From Agrostemma githago (lineage: Eukaryota; Streptophyta; Magnoliopsida; Caryophyllales; Caryophyllaceae), in the NCBI GenBank assembly GCA_958450325.1, contig OY288259.1, positions 29,630,734 through 29,694,733 of the forward strand: 64,000 nucleotides of DNA. Reading direction: 5' to 3'. The notes under the pieces are model-generated. The model did no database searches. It was given only the letters and a program-made list of their open reading frames with translations, and had not been told where the DNA came from. The position numbers were made by a program, and so were the translations under genes. Of the stretch, positions 12,308 through 22,878 are shown piece after piece; position 1 is the first letter of the stretch, and each line of letters starts with the position of its first letter.

Positions 12308-12624
12308 TGATAAGTGTGGTTTGTAGTGCCAATTTCTTGTGTTTGGTCCCGGTTTCTCTTGTGGAATCGCTCTTTGGAGCGGTTTTCGAGGCTACTTACG
12401 CTCCTTCTAGTTTGTTTTAGGTTCCTAAGGCCAATCTTGGAGAGATGGAATGATTCCGACTCGTTTCCGACACATTTGGAGCCAACGAAGAGAAGCGACG
12501 ATCACTCGGTAGCTTAGACTCGATCCCGAGCCCTCTAGACTCGATCCCGAGCACCGAGAATCGATGAGAAGCCTATGAAGAGCAAGTAGGGACCTTTGAG
12601 ATCATATTGGAGGCCTACAAGACC

Positions 12625-12837
12625 CATCCCGGTCGGGATGAGTGGCCATCCCGGTCGGGATGAAGAGCAAATAAAGCGGAGCTACTGACAGCTGATCCCG
12701 GCCGGGACCATGAGCCATCCCGGTCGGGACCACCTCTTCCCGGTCGGGAAGATCATAATCCCCGTCGGGAAGAGCATAAACCCGCCCGGGCTTATGGACC
12801 ATCCCGACCGGGATCATCTCCTTCCCGGTCGGGAAGG
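12625..12837 (+). repeat. Palindrome cluster upstream of TATA
   Basis: At least nine short inverted repeats of the type CATCCCGGTCGGGATG (7-bp arms, 2-nt centre). The first two start at 12625 and 12647; variants with CTTCCCG/CGGGAAG or GATCCCG/CGGGA arms follow about every 20-25 bp. In several variants both arms have changed together, so the symmetry survives a change in sequence. The cluster ends about 50 bp before the TATA box. Confidence 0.8.
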
Positions 12838-12887
12838 GCCTAGCTCAGCCCCGACTTCATTTATCACCCCCCTTATTCTTGTAACCC

Positions 12888-12916
12888 TATATATACCCCC
12901 CCCCCCCCCCCCCCCC
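12888..12916 (+). promoter_or_regulatory. LTR core promoter: TATA box plus 21-C tract
   Basis: TATATATA (12888-12895) is followed at once by 21 C residues (12896-12916). The length of the C run may be uncertain in any assembly. The related minus-strand LTR has the same arrangement with eight C. Confidence 0.72.
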
Positions 12917-13403
12917 GCCGTTGTATTGTTTTAGGGACCTTGCATTACTCTACACTATTCTAAACCCTAAAAAGACTCTCTTCATCCTTAGCTTAGTCTT
13001 TCCTTAATCTTTTGTTAATCTTAGCTTCATTTAGTTAGTTAATCTTGTATTAAGGGATCTCTTGAAGAATACATTCAATATTGACAACATTGGTGGAGGT
13101 TTTGGGTGTTCTTAAAATACAAGTTTTCATCTTTTCATCCTCTTGTTAGTTGGTATAATCTTCTCTACTCTTTTCTCTTAATCTTTGTTTTTCATTCAAG
13201 TTTTTATCTTTGTTCATTGTTTATTGTTCTTGCTAGTTTTTTTCTTCATAATGAATGTTTTGATGTTTGTGTTGATTTCTCTTGTTTATGTTGATGTTAG
13301 TTTGATTATGTATGAGTAGACTTATTGTGGGGTTAGTAGGGGGATTAAGTGTGGATTATGGGTAATTTGAGTTTGATTGAGGGTAAAGGTGAATTCTTTG
13401 TTA

Positions 13404-13408
13404 CTAGT
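13404..13408 (+). repeat. Target-site duplication CTAGT, left copy
   Basis: CTAGT flanks the Ogre-like element on the left and recurs at 25114-25118 on the right. A 5-bp duplication is the usual Ty3/Gypsy footprint and proves that this is one insertion. Confidence 0.9.
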
Positions 13409-14234
13409 TGTGGACATGACATAGGTCCACCCCGACGCGGCCACGCGCGGGTTTGGGGAGGCGAATGAATCTCCATATGCGATGGTCAAATTGAAATTTA
13501 AATCGAAGTAGGAGTCGCCACCGAACTTTGTGGGAGTTCGGGCCCGTTCGAACCCACTCTATGTCGTAGTGGACCGTGCACAAAGTACGGCCCATTTCCG
13601 ATGTCAGAGCTTATTGGGTTCGTCCCTTTGCATTATGATACCGATACCGACATTATCGGATATCGTGTATTGAATGACTCTCGTTGCCAATGGATTCGGA
13701 CATCCGGAAACCATGGTTCTGAGTAAGGGGTGAGGGTACGTGTTGGGAAGTTCACAGAGAACACCCAACCCCGCCCGCACTTAGCGGCCTTTACTAGGAT
13801 ATCGTTCGTTTTTGGTGTACACGCGTTAGTTCGATAGTGGAATGATATGCAAATATTATTTTCCCTAAGCATGTGAGAAAAATTAAATGGGTTGCTAAGT
13901 CGTTTAATGCATCTTAAACTAATAACGTCAAAGTTATATTTAGCATGTGACATTCGTTTTAGTCTAATAAAACAAAAGATGAAAATAAATTGCTACAAAC
14001 ACGAGCAAACAAGTTAGTATCGGTTTATAAATCGAATAATAATATAAATACGATGATATGCATAATTTCGAAAAGTTTTGTTACACGTGATGGATTAAAC
14101 ACGTGTCGACCGAGGTCGAAAAAATATTTGTCGAAAAATCTGAAAATATACCGAGAAAACCGTTGTTTTGTGTTAAAAAAACGATGCTGGAAAAATCGGA
14201 AAACGAGAAAAATATGCCGCGGTTTACAGCAGCC

Positions 14235-14285
14235 CGCGCGACTCGCCCGGGAGGGGCGCGACTCGCGCGGGTGGCTCACTCGGGT
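14235..14285 (-). repeat. GC-rich 20-bp-period repeats, R/U5 side of LTR
   Basis: CGCGACTCGC(C/G)CGGG occurs twice exactly 20 bp apart (about 14237 and 14257), with a third weaker CACTCGGG unit. In a very AT-rich neighbourhood this stands out. The same block is at about 23705-23755 in the other LTR. It lies downstream of the TATA box in element orientation. Confidence 0.65.
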
Positions 14286-15034
14286 TTGCTTTTTTCGAAA
14301 ATCGTTAATTTTTGATAAATCGCGTATAAATAATTTACACTTGATTAATATTTTAGATATTCGTCGTATTCGATATTCGATTATGAAATCGATATCAAAT
14401 ATTCGGAATGATTTTTAGAAATGGTTTTTATAAAATCGTTTTGAAAAGGAATTAAACGAAAAGAAAAGAATATTAATTCTCTCCGCGTTAAAATCGTCGT
14501 ATTTTGTTTAAAAAAAGTATGTGACGATTTTTAGCATCAACGAGATTTAATTTAGTTCTTGTTAGATACGATATTCGACTAAAGAGTCGATATCATATTT
14601 TAAGAACGTTGTTTTATATGAAAATAATTTGTAGTATCGATATTATAGAAAAATAGATAATGTGACGACGACCCATAAAAAAGCGAGAGGAAGAGAAAGA
14701 GAAAGGAGAAGACGGGATTGATTTTACACCCTCAACCTACATGCTTTGTTTTCTCGGAATAAGGCTCGTCGGAAAGTGACTTAAGCACGGGAGCGTCGAG
14801 ATAATGCCGGTGAGTTAGGGTGGTGATTTGGATCGTGTAAGGTGACGGGGTGGCCGGTTTTTGGGTCGGTCTTTGATCGATTTTTGGTTGGTTTCGGGTT
14901 GCACTATGGGTTCGTCAATATTATGTTTGATGTTCGGATGTTACGAGGTTGTTGTATTTTGAATTATTGTAGATTGTAGATCATGTATGAATGTATGTTG
15001 AATGATGAATGAATTTTGTGTGACCGGAGGGTCC

Positions 15035-15042
15035 TATTTATA
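15035..15042 (-). promoter_or_regulatory. TATA box of Ogre-like LTR
   Basis: Minus-strand TATAAATA, with the same sequence in the other LTR at 24505-24512. A palindrome pair lies about 145 bp upstream in element orientation. Confidence 0.65.
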
Positions 15043-15187
15043 GGGAATGACTGACTTGCAAAGGAAGAAAGTCACCGGTTGGAATGAGATGAGATTCCGT
15101 CTAAGGATAGGAATAATAAACAATTGGAGGGGGACGTGAATTCCGCTTGCTTAGTGGGGAAGTCACGTTTTTGGCTGGCATGAGGCT

Positions 15188-15218
15188 GCTCGGCCGAGTA
15201 TTTGATGCTCGGTCGAGT
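15188..15218 (-). repeat. Palindrome pair upstream of TATA
   Basis: GCTCGGCCGAGT and GCTCGGTCGAGT start 19 bp apart (15188 and 15207). CTCGGCCGAG is a perfect 10-bp palindrome. The pair is preserved in the other LTR from 24658. Confidence 0.75.
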
Positions 15219-15609
15219 GTTCGATTCGGTATCCGGATAGAATTCCTACTTGAGATCGAATTCTATCCTTAAACGGATTTGTTTAATATTTTCGAGGCTG
15301 ATATTTTGTAGTATTTGAGCCTAGGCCGAACTAGTGAGGTGTCACGGCTTGTCTGTGTGCCTCGAAAAAATATCTTTGACCGGGTTTGACTGGTCGCTAA
15401 AAGACGGTTTTGCCCCTGGTGCCGGATTCGACCCAAATTAGTCTTATTTGACTCGAAACGACCCATTGGGCCTGGATTTGAGGTTGGTTTTTTGAGATTT
15501 GTACTCCGTTATAAGCCCAAGCCAAATGCCAATGATTTTGAGCCCGTTTTCGAGTATACTAAAGCATGTTTGCGTCCGATCATCATCGGGTGTTTGGCGG
15601 AAACTACTT

Positions 15610-18418
15610 CACTACTACAATTCTAGCCTTAAAGGACATCCCAAATAGAACGCTTGTAAATGGATCCGTTCTGTATATTTTCAAGAAATTTGGCGCTTTT
15701 TGTGGTACTTTAAATAGAACGGTTGACTGAAGAAAGCGTTCTTTTAATATGACAACGAGCACGGTTGTTGGTCAATATAACTGTCCTCGTTTACCCGTTC
15801 TATTACATGAGGACCTAAATGGCGCCCTTCATACTTTCCCTACCCATTCGTAGCACATCCAATTCCTTATTTGCGAACCAAAAAAGGCTCCTTAATTAAT
15901 TCATACGAGTACATTATGTGAATTAATATGCATCAGCACTTGACCTGTCGAACAGGTCGGGTCTCGGGTCGGGTTAGAACAGGTCGGGTCTTGTGTCGTA
16001 TACGAGTTGTGTGAAATACGGGTCGAGTCATAGGTCAGAATACGGGTCATAAATAGTTCTGAACGCCTTATTTTTTTTACCGCTTTTAAGTCAAAAAAAT
16101 ATATGTAATATAAATTTTTTAATTATTTTTAATAGTATTGTTATTATACTCTTTACTTATAATATTTATATTTTAAAAAATATTAAAATTATTTTAATAT
16201 TAAATAATTAAAAAAAGCTGTATTAAATTGAATATACTAAAATATTACTCCGTAGTTTTTTCAATCAGAACTTAAAATATACTAACATTTAAATATTAAC
16301 ATTTTATTCGTTTTAATAAATTCATGTTGACCTAACGGGTCGAACGACGAGGATCGGGTTTTGACTCTAAATAAACGGATCATTACAAATTCATGTTAAA
16401 CGGGTCAAAAAAACAAGTTCATGACTCTAAAAAAAAGTTGGACTTATCGAGTTAAGTTTTGTCAAGTATAACGAAGACCTATATCGAGATTAAGATGTAC
16501 GATTACTAATTAAAGCATAAATAAACATTACTCGGTATATAATCCATTTTATTTAACCCATCATATTCCTCCAGTTTCTTATCCCCTCCTCACTCGCACA
16601 TCTATCGCGCAACAATCAACCTAAACCCTAATTTGATTTCACCCCTAATTTTGTACTCAATATGGTCCTTTATTGCTACCGCAACTCCTTTCGAGCGTTA
16701 TCCTCCTGAGGAATTCTTCGAGGTTGAACGATCGCTGATGATGAATGATGTTAAATGCCTCGTTTACGGTTCATTTCCTTTTTGCTTTTCAATCATCAGT
16801 TCTATTTAATTCAATTTGATACCGTGAGTATGATTTTCGCTCCATCAATATGAATGAGTTGTTTGTGTAGCTCATGTAATTGCGTTTTCGGGATTGTTAG
16901 GGATTCGTTAGTGTATCGCTTCTATGTGATTGAGTAGATGAGTGTTGATTATGTAAGATTTTTGTTGCGCCAGTATGAATGAGTTGTTTGTGTAACTTGT
17001 ATAATTGCTTTTTCGTGATTGAAAAGATTCTGTAGTTTGTTGATAATGTATGACTGATTAATTAGATGAGTGTTGACAGTGTATTGTGTTTTCGTGATAG
17101 TGTGAGATTTCCACTGCGTCAATATGGACAGTTGCCATTAGTTAGCTTTCTAGTTATTGTGCACAATTATGAGTCTGATCAGTTTTCCTAGGTCTATATT
17201 CACCTATTTGCAACAATATTTTCCATTTATTGATGAGTTGCTTCATGCTTAATTGCTTATGAATTGAAATCAAGGTTATACTTTTTACGGAGTACATGAT
17301 AAAAAAACCCATGGTATATAATTTCTTTTACACTCGCTGGTTTGTGAGATGTTTGTTACTTGGCTATTGTGTCATAATAAAGTTATTTGTATCATAGATT
17401 GCGTGTATGAGATTCAATATCCCTCTAAATTCAGATGCAATCTTTATATGATCGAGAAAATCTCATTTACTCATGATAAAAACATAATTGCATCATTGCT
17501 TGAATTACTTCCGCATTTCTGCATACATACCCATACAAATAACTTCTCATATAATATGCATGCATTGATTAATTAAGCCAATAGTATGTGATCTTATGTC
17601 CTCGGAAATGGTTTATAGTAGTTCAAGTTTTCAAGCACTAGAAATCACTGAACGGACATAGACTATTTTTGTATTGTATGTAGCAAATAATCAATGATGA
17701 CGATGATGAGGAGGATATGAGCTAAAGACCTCATCTCCTGAAAAGAATAACCCTAGGCTTGACAAAGGTATTTTCTTTATATTATTGATTAGTACTCCAC
17801 ATGTCGTAACAATGATTTTCAAGAATTTATCTTATTGATTTGACTTATGCTTTGCTCCTTTTCGTGATTAATATTTTAGAAGAGTAGGAAACTTGTCCGA
17901 CCTAATAAACTTTTCTATTCAGCTTGAAGCTTTTGGAGATTTTGGCTATTGTGGATTGTCGCTTTGAGATTAAGTTTAGTGTGTATGAATATGGATGGAA
18001 TACATATTAAGTTGCATACATAAAACAACTACAAGTATTTGTAAATTTTTTCAAGTTGGAGTTTATTTGTAATATTCAAATTCAAATACATATTATAATT
18101 ATTGGGTTCTCTGGATCCTATTGATTCTGATATATTGATATCCGGTTTATAATAAGAAAATTTTAATTTTAATTTTTTTTTTTACAAAATTACAATAACA
18201 AACAGAACGGTTCTGCCCATTAACCGTGGGCGTTCTCATTATTCACACAAATAGAACGGTTTACATCTTGAACCGTTCTGTTTGTTTTCATCAAACAGAA
18301 CGCGTTGACCCAATTTAAACCGTTCTCTTTAGCAAATAGATCGCCGCGCTGAAGGACGGTTTATTGGCTCATTAAGAACGGTTATTAACCATTCTAAAAG
18401 CATGGATTTGTAGTAGTA
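15610..18418 (+). mobile_element. CACTA-like DNA transposon, non-autonomous
   Basis: The 2,809-bp insert is absent from the sister LTR, where the empty site reads through. It begins CACTACTACAATTC and ends GATTTGTAGTAGTA, an imperfect terminal inverted repeat of about 14 bp. Both ends carry many subterminal GAACGGTT / AACCGTTC units (about 15640-15790 and 18200-18395), a CACTA hallmark. The flanks are compatible with a 3-bp duplication (TAT) with one base lost on the left. No transposase frame is visible. Strand is nominal. The middle (about 16560-17760) looks unlike the ends and could include captured host sequence. Confidence 0.8.
16830..17135 (+). repeat. Degenerate tandem repeat of about 130-140 bp inside the CACTA element
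   Basis: Segments like TCAATATGAATGAGTTG recur near 16846, 16972 and 17120, each followed by similar text (TTTGTGTA..., a GTGATTG word, a GATGAGTGTTGA word). Roughly two and a half units. Function unknown. Confidence 0.5.
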
Positions 18419-18454
18419 TATAGACACCTGGCGGTCAAAATGTGGGTGTCTACA

Positions 18455-18467
18455 GAGCCCCCACTCT
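18455..18467 (-). other. Polypurine tract of Ogre-like element
   Basis: The minus strand reads AGAGTGGGGGCTC immediately before the LTR start TGTAGACACCC. It agrees with the PBS at 22856-22875. Confidence 0.75.
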
Positions 18468-21400
18468 GACTGAGGCTTGGACAAGGCAAAAGTCAAAGTA
18501 GCTACCAGGCCAATCGAGGATTAAGACTTGGCAGACTTACGATCGGGTTGTTTATAGTCCGTTAGACTTGCGTAGCAGGGCTCGCCAGCCATAAGATAGA
18601 AATCATACCTGGATATATTTTGATAATTCCGTGGGGACTTCACCTAAAAAGTCTTGGGTGTGTCTGTTTGTAGACGCATCCTATCTTGGAGTTGTGCTGG
18701 AGCTTGCATTGGAAGCTATGGGTGTATCTGTTTACAGACACATCCGGATTCAGAATTACGCGGGAGCTTGCCTAGGGAGCTATGGGTGTATCTGTTTACA
18801 GATACATCCCGATTTAAAATTACGCGGGAGCTTGCATAGGGAGCTATGGTTGTATCTATTTACAGATACATCCCGATTCAAAATTACGAGGGAGCTTGCA
18901 TAGGAAGCTACGGGTGTATCTGTTTACAGGCACATCCCGATTCCTTAGTAAAAAAAAACGTCGCCTGATCCTTCCACTGGGGAATTTTTGCGAGGAGACT
19001 TCCTTCTCGAGTCTGGGTGTACCTGTATGATGCCGACACATAGCAATTCGTACGTAACATTTAGGCGAAACACCGACTCACGCTGGGGAAGTAAAAACTT
19101 GATGTTCCTTTGGGAAGCACAAGCTGGTACCTGAAATGTTAGATATATAGGTAGAAATAACAAATATAGCAGATAGCAAAATAGCATACAGGAAATGCAG
19201 TTAGCAATTATAGACTGACTTGCGCTGGGGGAAAATGATTTTTGATTCATTTTGAAATCGAAGTCCTGAAAGCAACTCACGTGCTAGGAGATAGGTTTTC
19301 AAAATTGAAAGGGTAGAAAAGAAATTTGCAGCTTAAATAGACCGAAATTTGACCTTGTCAAAAAAGGATTTTCTCAAATAGCTAAGTTTTGCAAATTTTT
19401 AAAATGAGAATTTAGAGAGAGAGGTATACCGACAGACTCGACTCTGGACGTGACAGAACGAGTTGACAGACACAAACTGGACTCTCTAAGGGCTGGACCG
19501 TGACTCGGTAGGGGGTGGGCCACCTACGACGACAAGACTCTTAAGTTGCGCTATTCCGTAACCTAGGCGAGTGGCCACACGGTCGAAGTCGAAATGGTAA
19601 TGATGTGCTAAACGTGGTTGCAGTGGTCAGCAATGAGACTGTTGTAGTCTAGTGCTCTTTTGGATCTTTTTTGGCTTTTAGGGTAAATTCCCAAAGTGGG
19701 TATTGCTTCGGGTCCTCATAGATTCTCGTCTTCGACTGAGCCGAGTACTAGGACATACTATAGAAAGGAGGCTAGTTCTTGAAAGTCTTTGGATTATGTG
19801 AGTGGATGGAGAACTTCTGCCTAGGAGAAGCCCCCAGGACGACAAAGCTAGCTATTGAGAACATGACAGTGTCGTGACCGGAATGACGGTACTTTTTGAA
19901 TGTGTGTCAATGTGGGTGGTTGTGCCTCTGTTGAAAGGCCGCCTACGTATTCACGTGTAGTGAAATCAAACCAAGCCGTAGTTCAGTGAATTGGAAGATA
20001 TGTTATGGTGCCTAGTTTATTAGGGCTTTGTGTATAACTAGCCATAACAATGGTGTAGGCTAGGTGCATTCCCAATGAAGTCTTGATCAAAGGGCTAGAA
20101 CAGTTAGGATGTTGATCCTGTGACTGTGAGCATTCTCTGGGGTAGCCCCCAGAGGTGATGTGAACTATTTGGGCATGTCCTATGCCGACTGCAAGTTGAG
20201 TTCCCGTGTTTGGGTTTGGTAGCTGGTCTGGATGTTTTTTGAAATGTGGTGCTAGGAAGTAAGTGGCTTTGATGATTCGAAATTTGGAGCTCGATTTTGT
20301 GGAGCTAAGGCTTCGAGGGTAAGGTATTGTAATGTGGTAGGAAATGGGGAAGTCGAGTAAAAATTACTCGAACTTCGATCGGGCAGGTTTGATAATGCGG
20401 GACCTTGTTCCATGTGCGGCCCTAATGGTTAGGGGTATCCTATGAAGCTTGAATCCTCAAAATTTCGGGCAGTCTCTTAGCCTAGGTCTCGAGAAGGTCT
20501 TGAAGGTTGTAATGTGGGAAGGCTAGATGTGGTGTTATCTGACCAGCTTGATTGTTTCTCCCCTATTGGATGGTATGAGTATTGATAATTTTTGAATTGA
20601 CCGTACCCCGGTCAGGGAACTTTCACTTGAGTTGACCGCTAACTACGGTCATGGGTTTTTGAATTATTTCTGGCTGACCTCTTAGCCCCGGTCATGGGAT
20701 TCTTCATTTGAGTTGACTGTGTCTGGTCGAGGGATGTTGATAATTCTTTTTGATCATGGCCAGCCCTTTTGTTTTGGCCTTTTGTTTTTTTCTTGGACTT
20801 TTGATTTATTTTTTGTCCAGCTCTTTTTTTGTCGGTTAGACTAACACCTAAGGTGGAGATTGGTTAGTCTTATTGGATGGGTGTTTATTGTGGGAAGTGG
20901 GCTTGCCTTCCGTCTTGAATCCAAACTAGGAGACTACCTAGATTTGTCATAGGATTCTATACCGCTCTTACTAAGGGTAGTTATGTGGCTTTCTATGTCA
21001 GACATGGAACAGGTAAAAGGAAAACACGAGCTCGGTTTCCTGCAGTCATTATAGATATGCCTATAATAGTCACGTGCATGTGCTCACAGTGTATGATGGT
21101 GTTCATCATGTTCTCGGAAACACATAAGGAAAGCATATAGTAGACATAGAATATTGAAAGCTGATTTTATTGAATTTTGAAAAGAAGACAGAATGCAAAT
21201 AACTCTGACTTTGATTTGGAAATGAGGATGTAGGGTATCCTAGACTCGGACTCAGACTTAGACTTGAATCAAAATCGGACTTACGGATGCTCGGTTGGTA
21301 AGGTCTTTGATTGGAGAAAACGACTGGTGCCACGACTCGCCTAAACTCGACTTCGCGCAAATGCAAGAGAGGGAGTCAAACTAGACACGGCCCGGGGTGA

Positions 21401-22855
21401 CGGGTATGACTAAGACTTGTGGATCAGGATACTCGAATGTTGACCTAGGCAAAGTAACGACCACGAATTAGACTCGAGCTGCATAAGGGTGAGTCCGAAA
21501 ATGGAGGCGACCGTGTTTAACCGTCTCGCGTGCTCGGCCCAACCGTGGTGACCTAACCCTAGGTGACTCGAGTGTTCGTAGCATAGGTTCGACTCGAAGA
21601 AGGCATCATAAGGACGCCAGTGTAGGATGAACGTGGGGTGCCTTTAGGATGACCATGGTTGACTGCTCGGTTGGGGGATAGCCCCCGAGTGAGGCTAAAG
21701 AATCTGGTAGGACTCGGATGGTGCGACATCTATGTGACTCAAAAGTGGGGTAGTGTGAGGCACGTGTAAGACAAGACCCTTATAGCAACCGTGACTGAAG
21801 GGTAGCCCCCGAGTGGGACTGAAGACTTTGTTAAGACTCGAGTGTCGGACGAGTGACCCTTAGATGTAAGGATCACGAACCTTTTATTATAAGGCTATGC
21901 CTTGTAAAAGGTTAACTTGGAAAAGACACCTAGACGGGTGACTCGTGAAAGGTGGGTCTCCCTTAGGATTCGGCTATGTGGGCCGAGTCCCGCTCGAAGG
22001 AAGGTCCACGTGAGATGCTCCCTAGACTTCGGACTTGAATGTGTAAATGGGCCCGCTTTTGTAGGAGTTCGTCCTACGCGAGTGGACCGTGCCTTGACAG
22101 ATAAGGCGGACGGGATGGGGGAGAAACTCGTGATGTAGGATCGACGGAATTTCGACGCTAGAGATTCTAACAACTTATGACAATACCCGACACTACTAAA
22201 TACGGGAAGTCCTAAGAAGAAGAAGGTTTTGAAAATGGAAATCTGGATTTTAGAAAGATAGTCCGAAAAAATTGGATTGGATGGCACGATTTTTTTTTAA
22301 AACCGAAAAATATTGTCGGGCCGGAATTTTCGGAAGTTTTGATAAAGTTCGGACGGCATACCGGCTAAAAATAGGCTATTTTGTGTCAAAATCATAAGTC
22401 CTAAATTCGGTAGCTTTCCGGGTTTTGAAAATGGATGATTTTGAAAAGATGCAAGTTTTGAAAATGACGGTTTTTGAAAAGACGATAAATAGATCAAGTA
22501 GCACGTAGTCATGGAAACAGTATAACGACACCATGTATGCTCTTAATCTAAGTCTCGGTCGGTCGAAAGAGGGTCTATACCAACGACGATAGCTTTCTCT
22601 CAAATCAGGACGGTCTTCCTAAGCCGAGTTGGTCTTAGAACCTATCGTAAAACCCATGCGAGTTCCGCCATCGAAGTCTTTAGTGCACCCATTTAGGAAT
22701 GCACCGTGGTATAGTGGAACGTCGGTCACAAGTAACCGGCTCGGGAAAAATTGGGTTATGCATGAACCATTGAACTAAAACGTGTACATTACTATTCGAA
22801 CGATTTCTTTTCGAGTCTCACCCTGAGGATGCCGATGGTAAGTGACACATCAGTT
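18468..22855 (-). other. Internal region of Ogre-like element, no pol genes
   Basis: 4.4 kb without a reading frame of plausible size or motif. It contains a 64-bp tandem repeat (18656-18944), several AGCCCCC(C/G)AG words (for example near 19830, 20145, 21680 and 21803), and a leader (about 22200-22855) whose sequence recurs before the second Ogre-like LTR (about 37100-37784 and its copy). Otherwise I see nothing in it. Confidence 0.7.
18656..18944 (-). repeat. 64-bp tandem repeat with a perfect hairpin in each unit
   Basis: Units start at 18656, 18720, 18784, 18848 and 18912, exactly 64 bp apart; the fifth is partial. Each has a palindrome of the form TGTATCTGTTTACAGATACA (9-bp arms, perfect in unit 3), then CCCGATT.AAAATTACG.GGGAGCTTGCATAGG. 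Several changes in one arm are matched in the other. It lies next to the polypurine-tract end of the element. The open frame through it is a by-product of the repeat. Confidence 0.88.
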
Positions 22856-22875
22856 GATCCCCAGCGGAGTCGCCA
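22856..22875 (-). other. Primer-binding site, tRNA-Arg type
   Basis: The plus strand reads GATCCCCAGCGGAGTCGCCA, matching the 3' end of a plant tRNA-Arg except for one T-to-C difference. It is three bases from the LTR edge at 22879. Ogre elements use this primer. Confidence 0.88.
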
Positions 22876-22878
22876 AAT

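Larger units (their letters stand above)
12308..13408 (+). repeat. 3' LTR of element A, left part
   Basis: Starts TGATAAGTGTGG after the polypurine tract. It holds a palindrome cluster, a TATA box and a 21-C tract, and is cut at 13408 by the Ogre-like insertion, where CTAGT is duplicated. With its right part (25119-26202) the LTR totals about 2.19 kb. That exceeds its relatives partly because of an internal, diverged tandem duplication: GTGGGGTTAGTAGGGGGATT occurs near 13328 and again near 25537, about 0.5 kb apart once the insertion is removed. Confidence 0.85.
13409..18454 (-). repeat. 3' LTR of Ogre-like element, carrying a CACTA insertion
   Basis: LTR ends are TGTGGACATG at 13409 and GTGTCTACA at 18454. 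Without the 2.8-kb insertion (15610-18418) it matches the LTR at 22879-25113 over about 2.2 kb. Open frames here (for example 13990-14418 plus and 13633-13953 minus) recur in the other LTR only because both LTRs are copies of one sequence. Confidence 0.88.

Noticed and set aside
13990..14418. 142-codon ORF conserved at 23460-23888
   Set aside because: Both lie at the same place in the two LTRs of one element, so the similarity comes from LTR duplication and not from selection on a protein.
17349..17576. 75-codon ORF in the CACTA-like element as a transposase
   Set aside because: Too short, no catalytic or DNA-binding motif, and AT-rich random-like composition.
18631..18903. 90-codon plus-strand ORF with repeated peptide
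   Set aside because: It is only the translation of the 64-bp tandem repeat; units shift frame (64 is not a multiple of three) and no domain is present.
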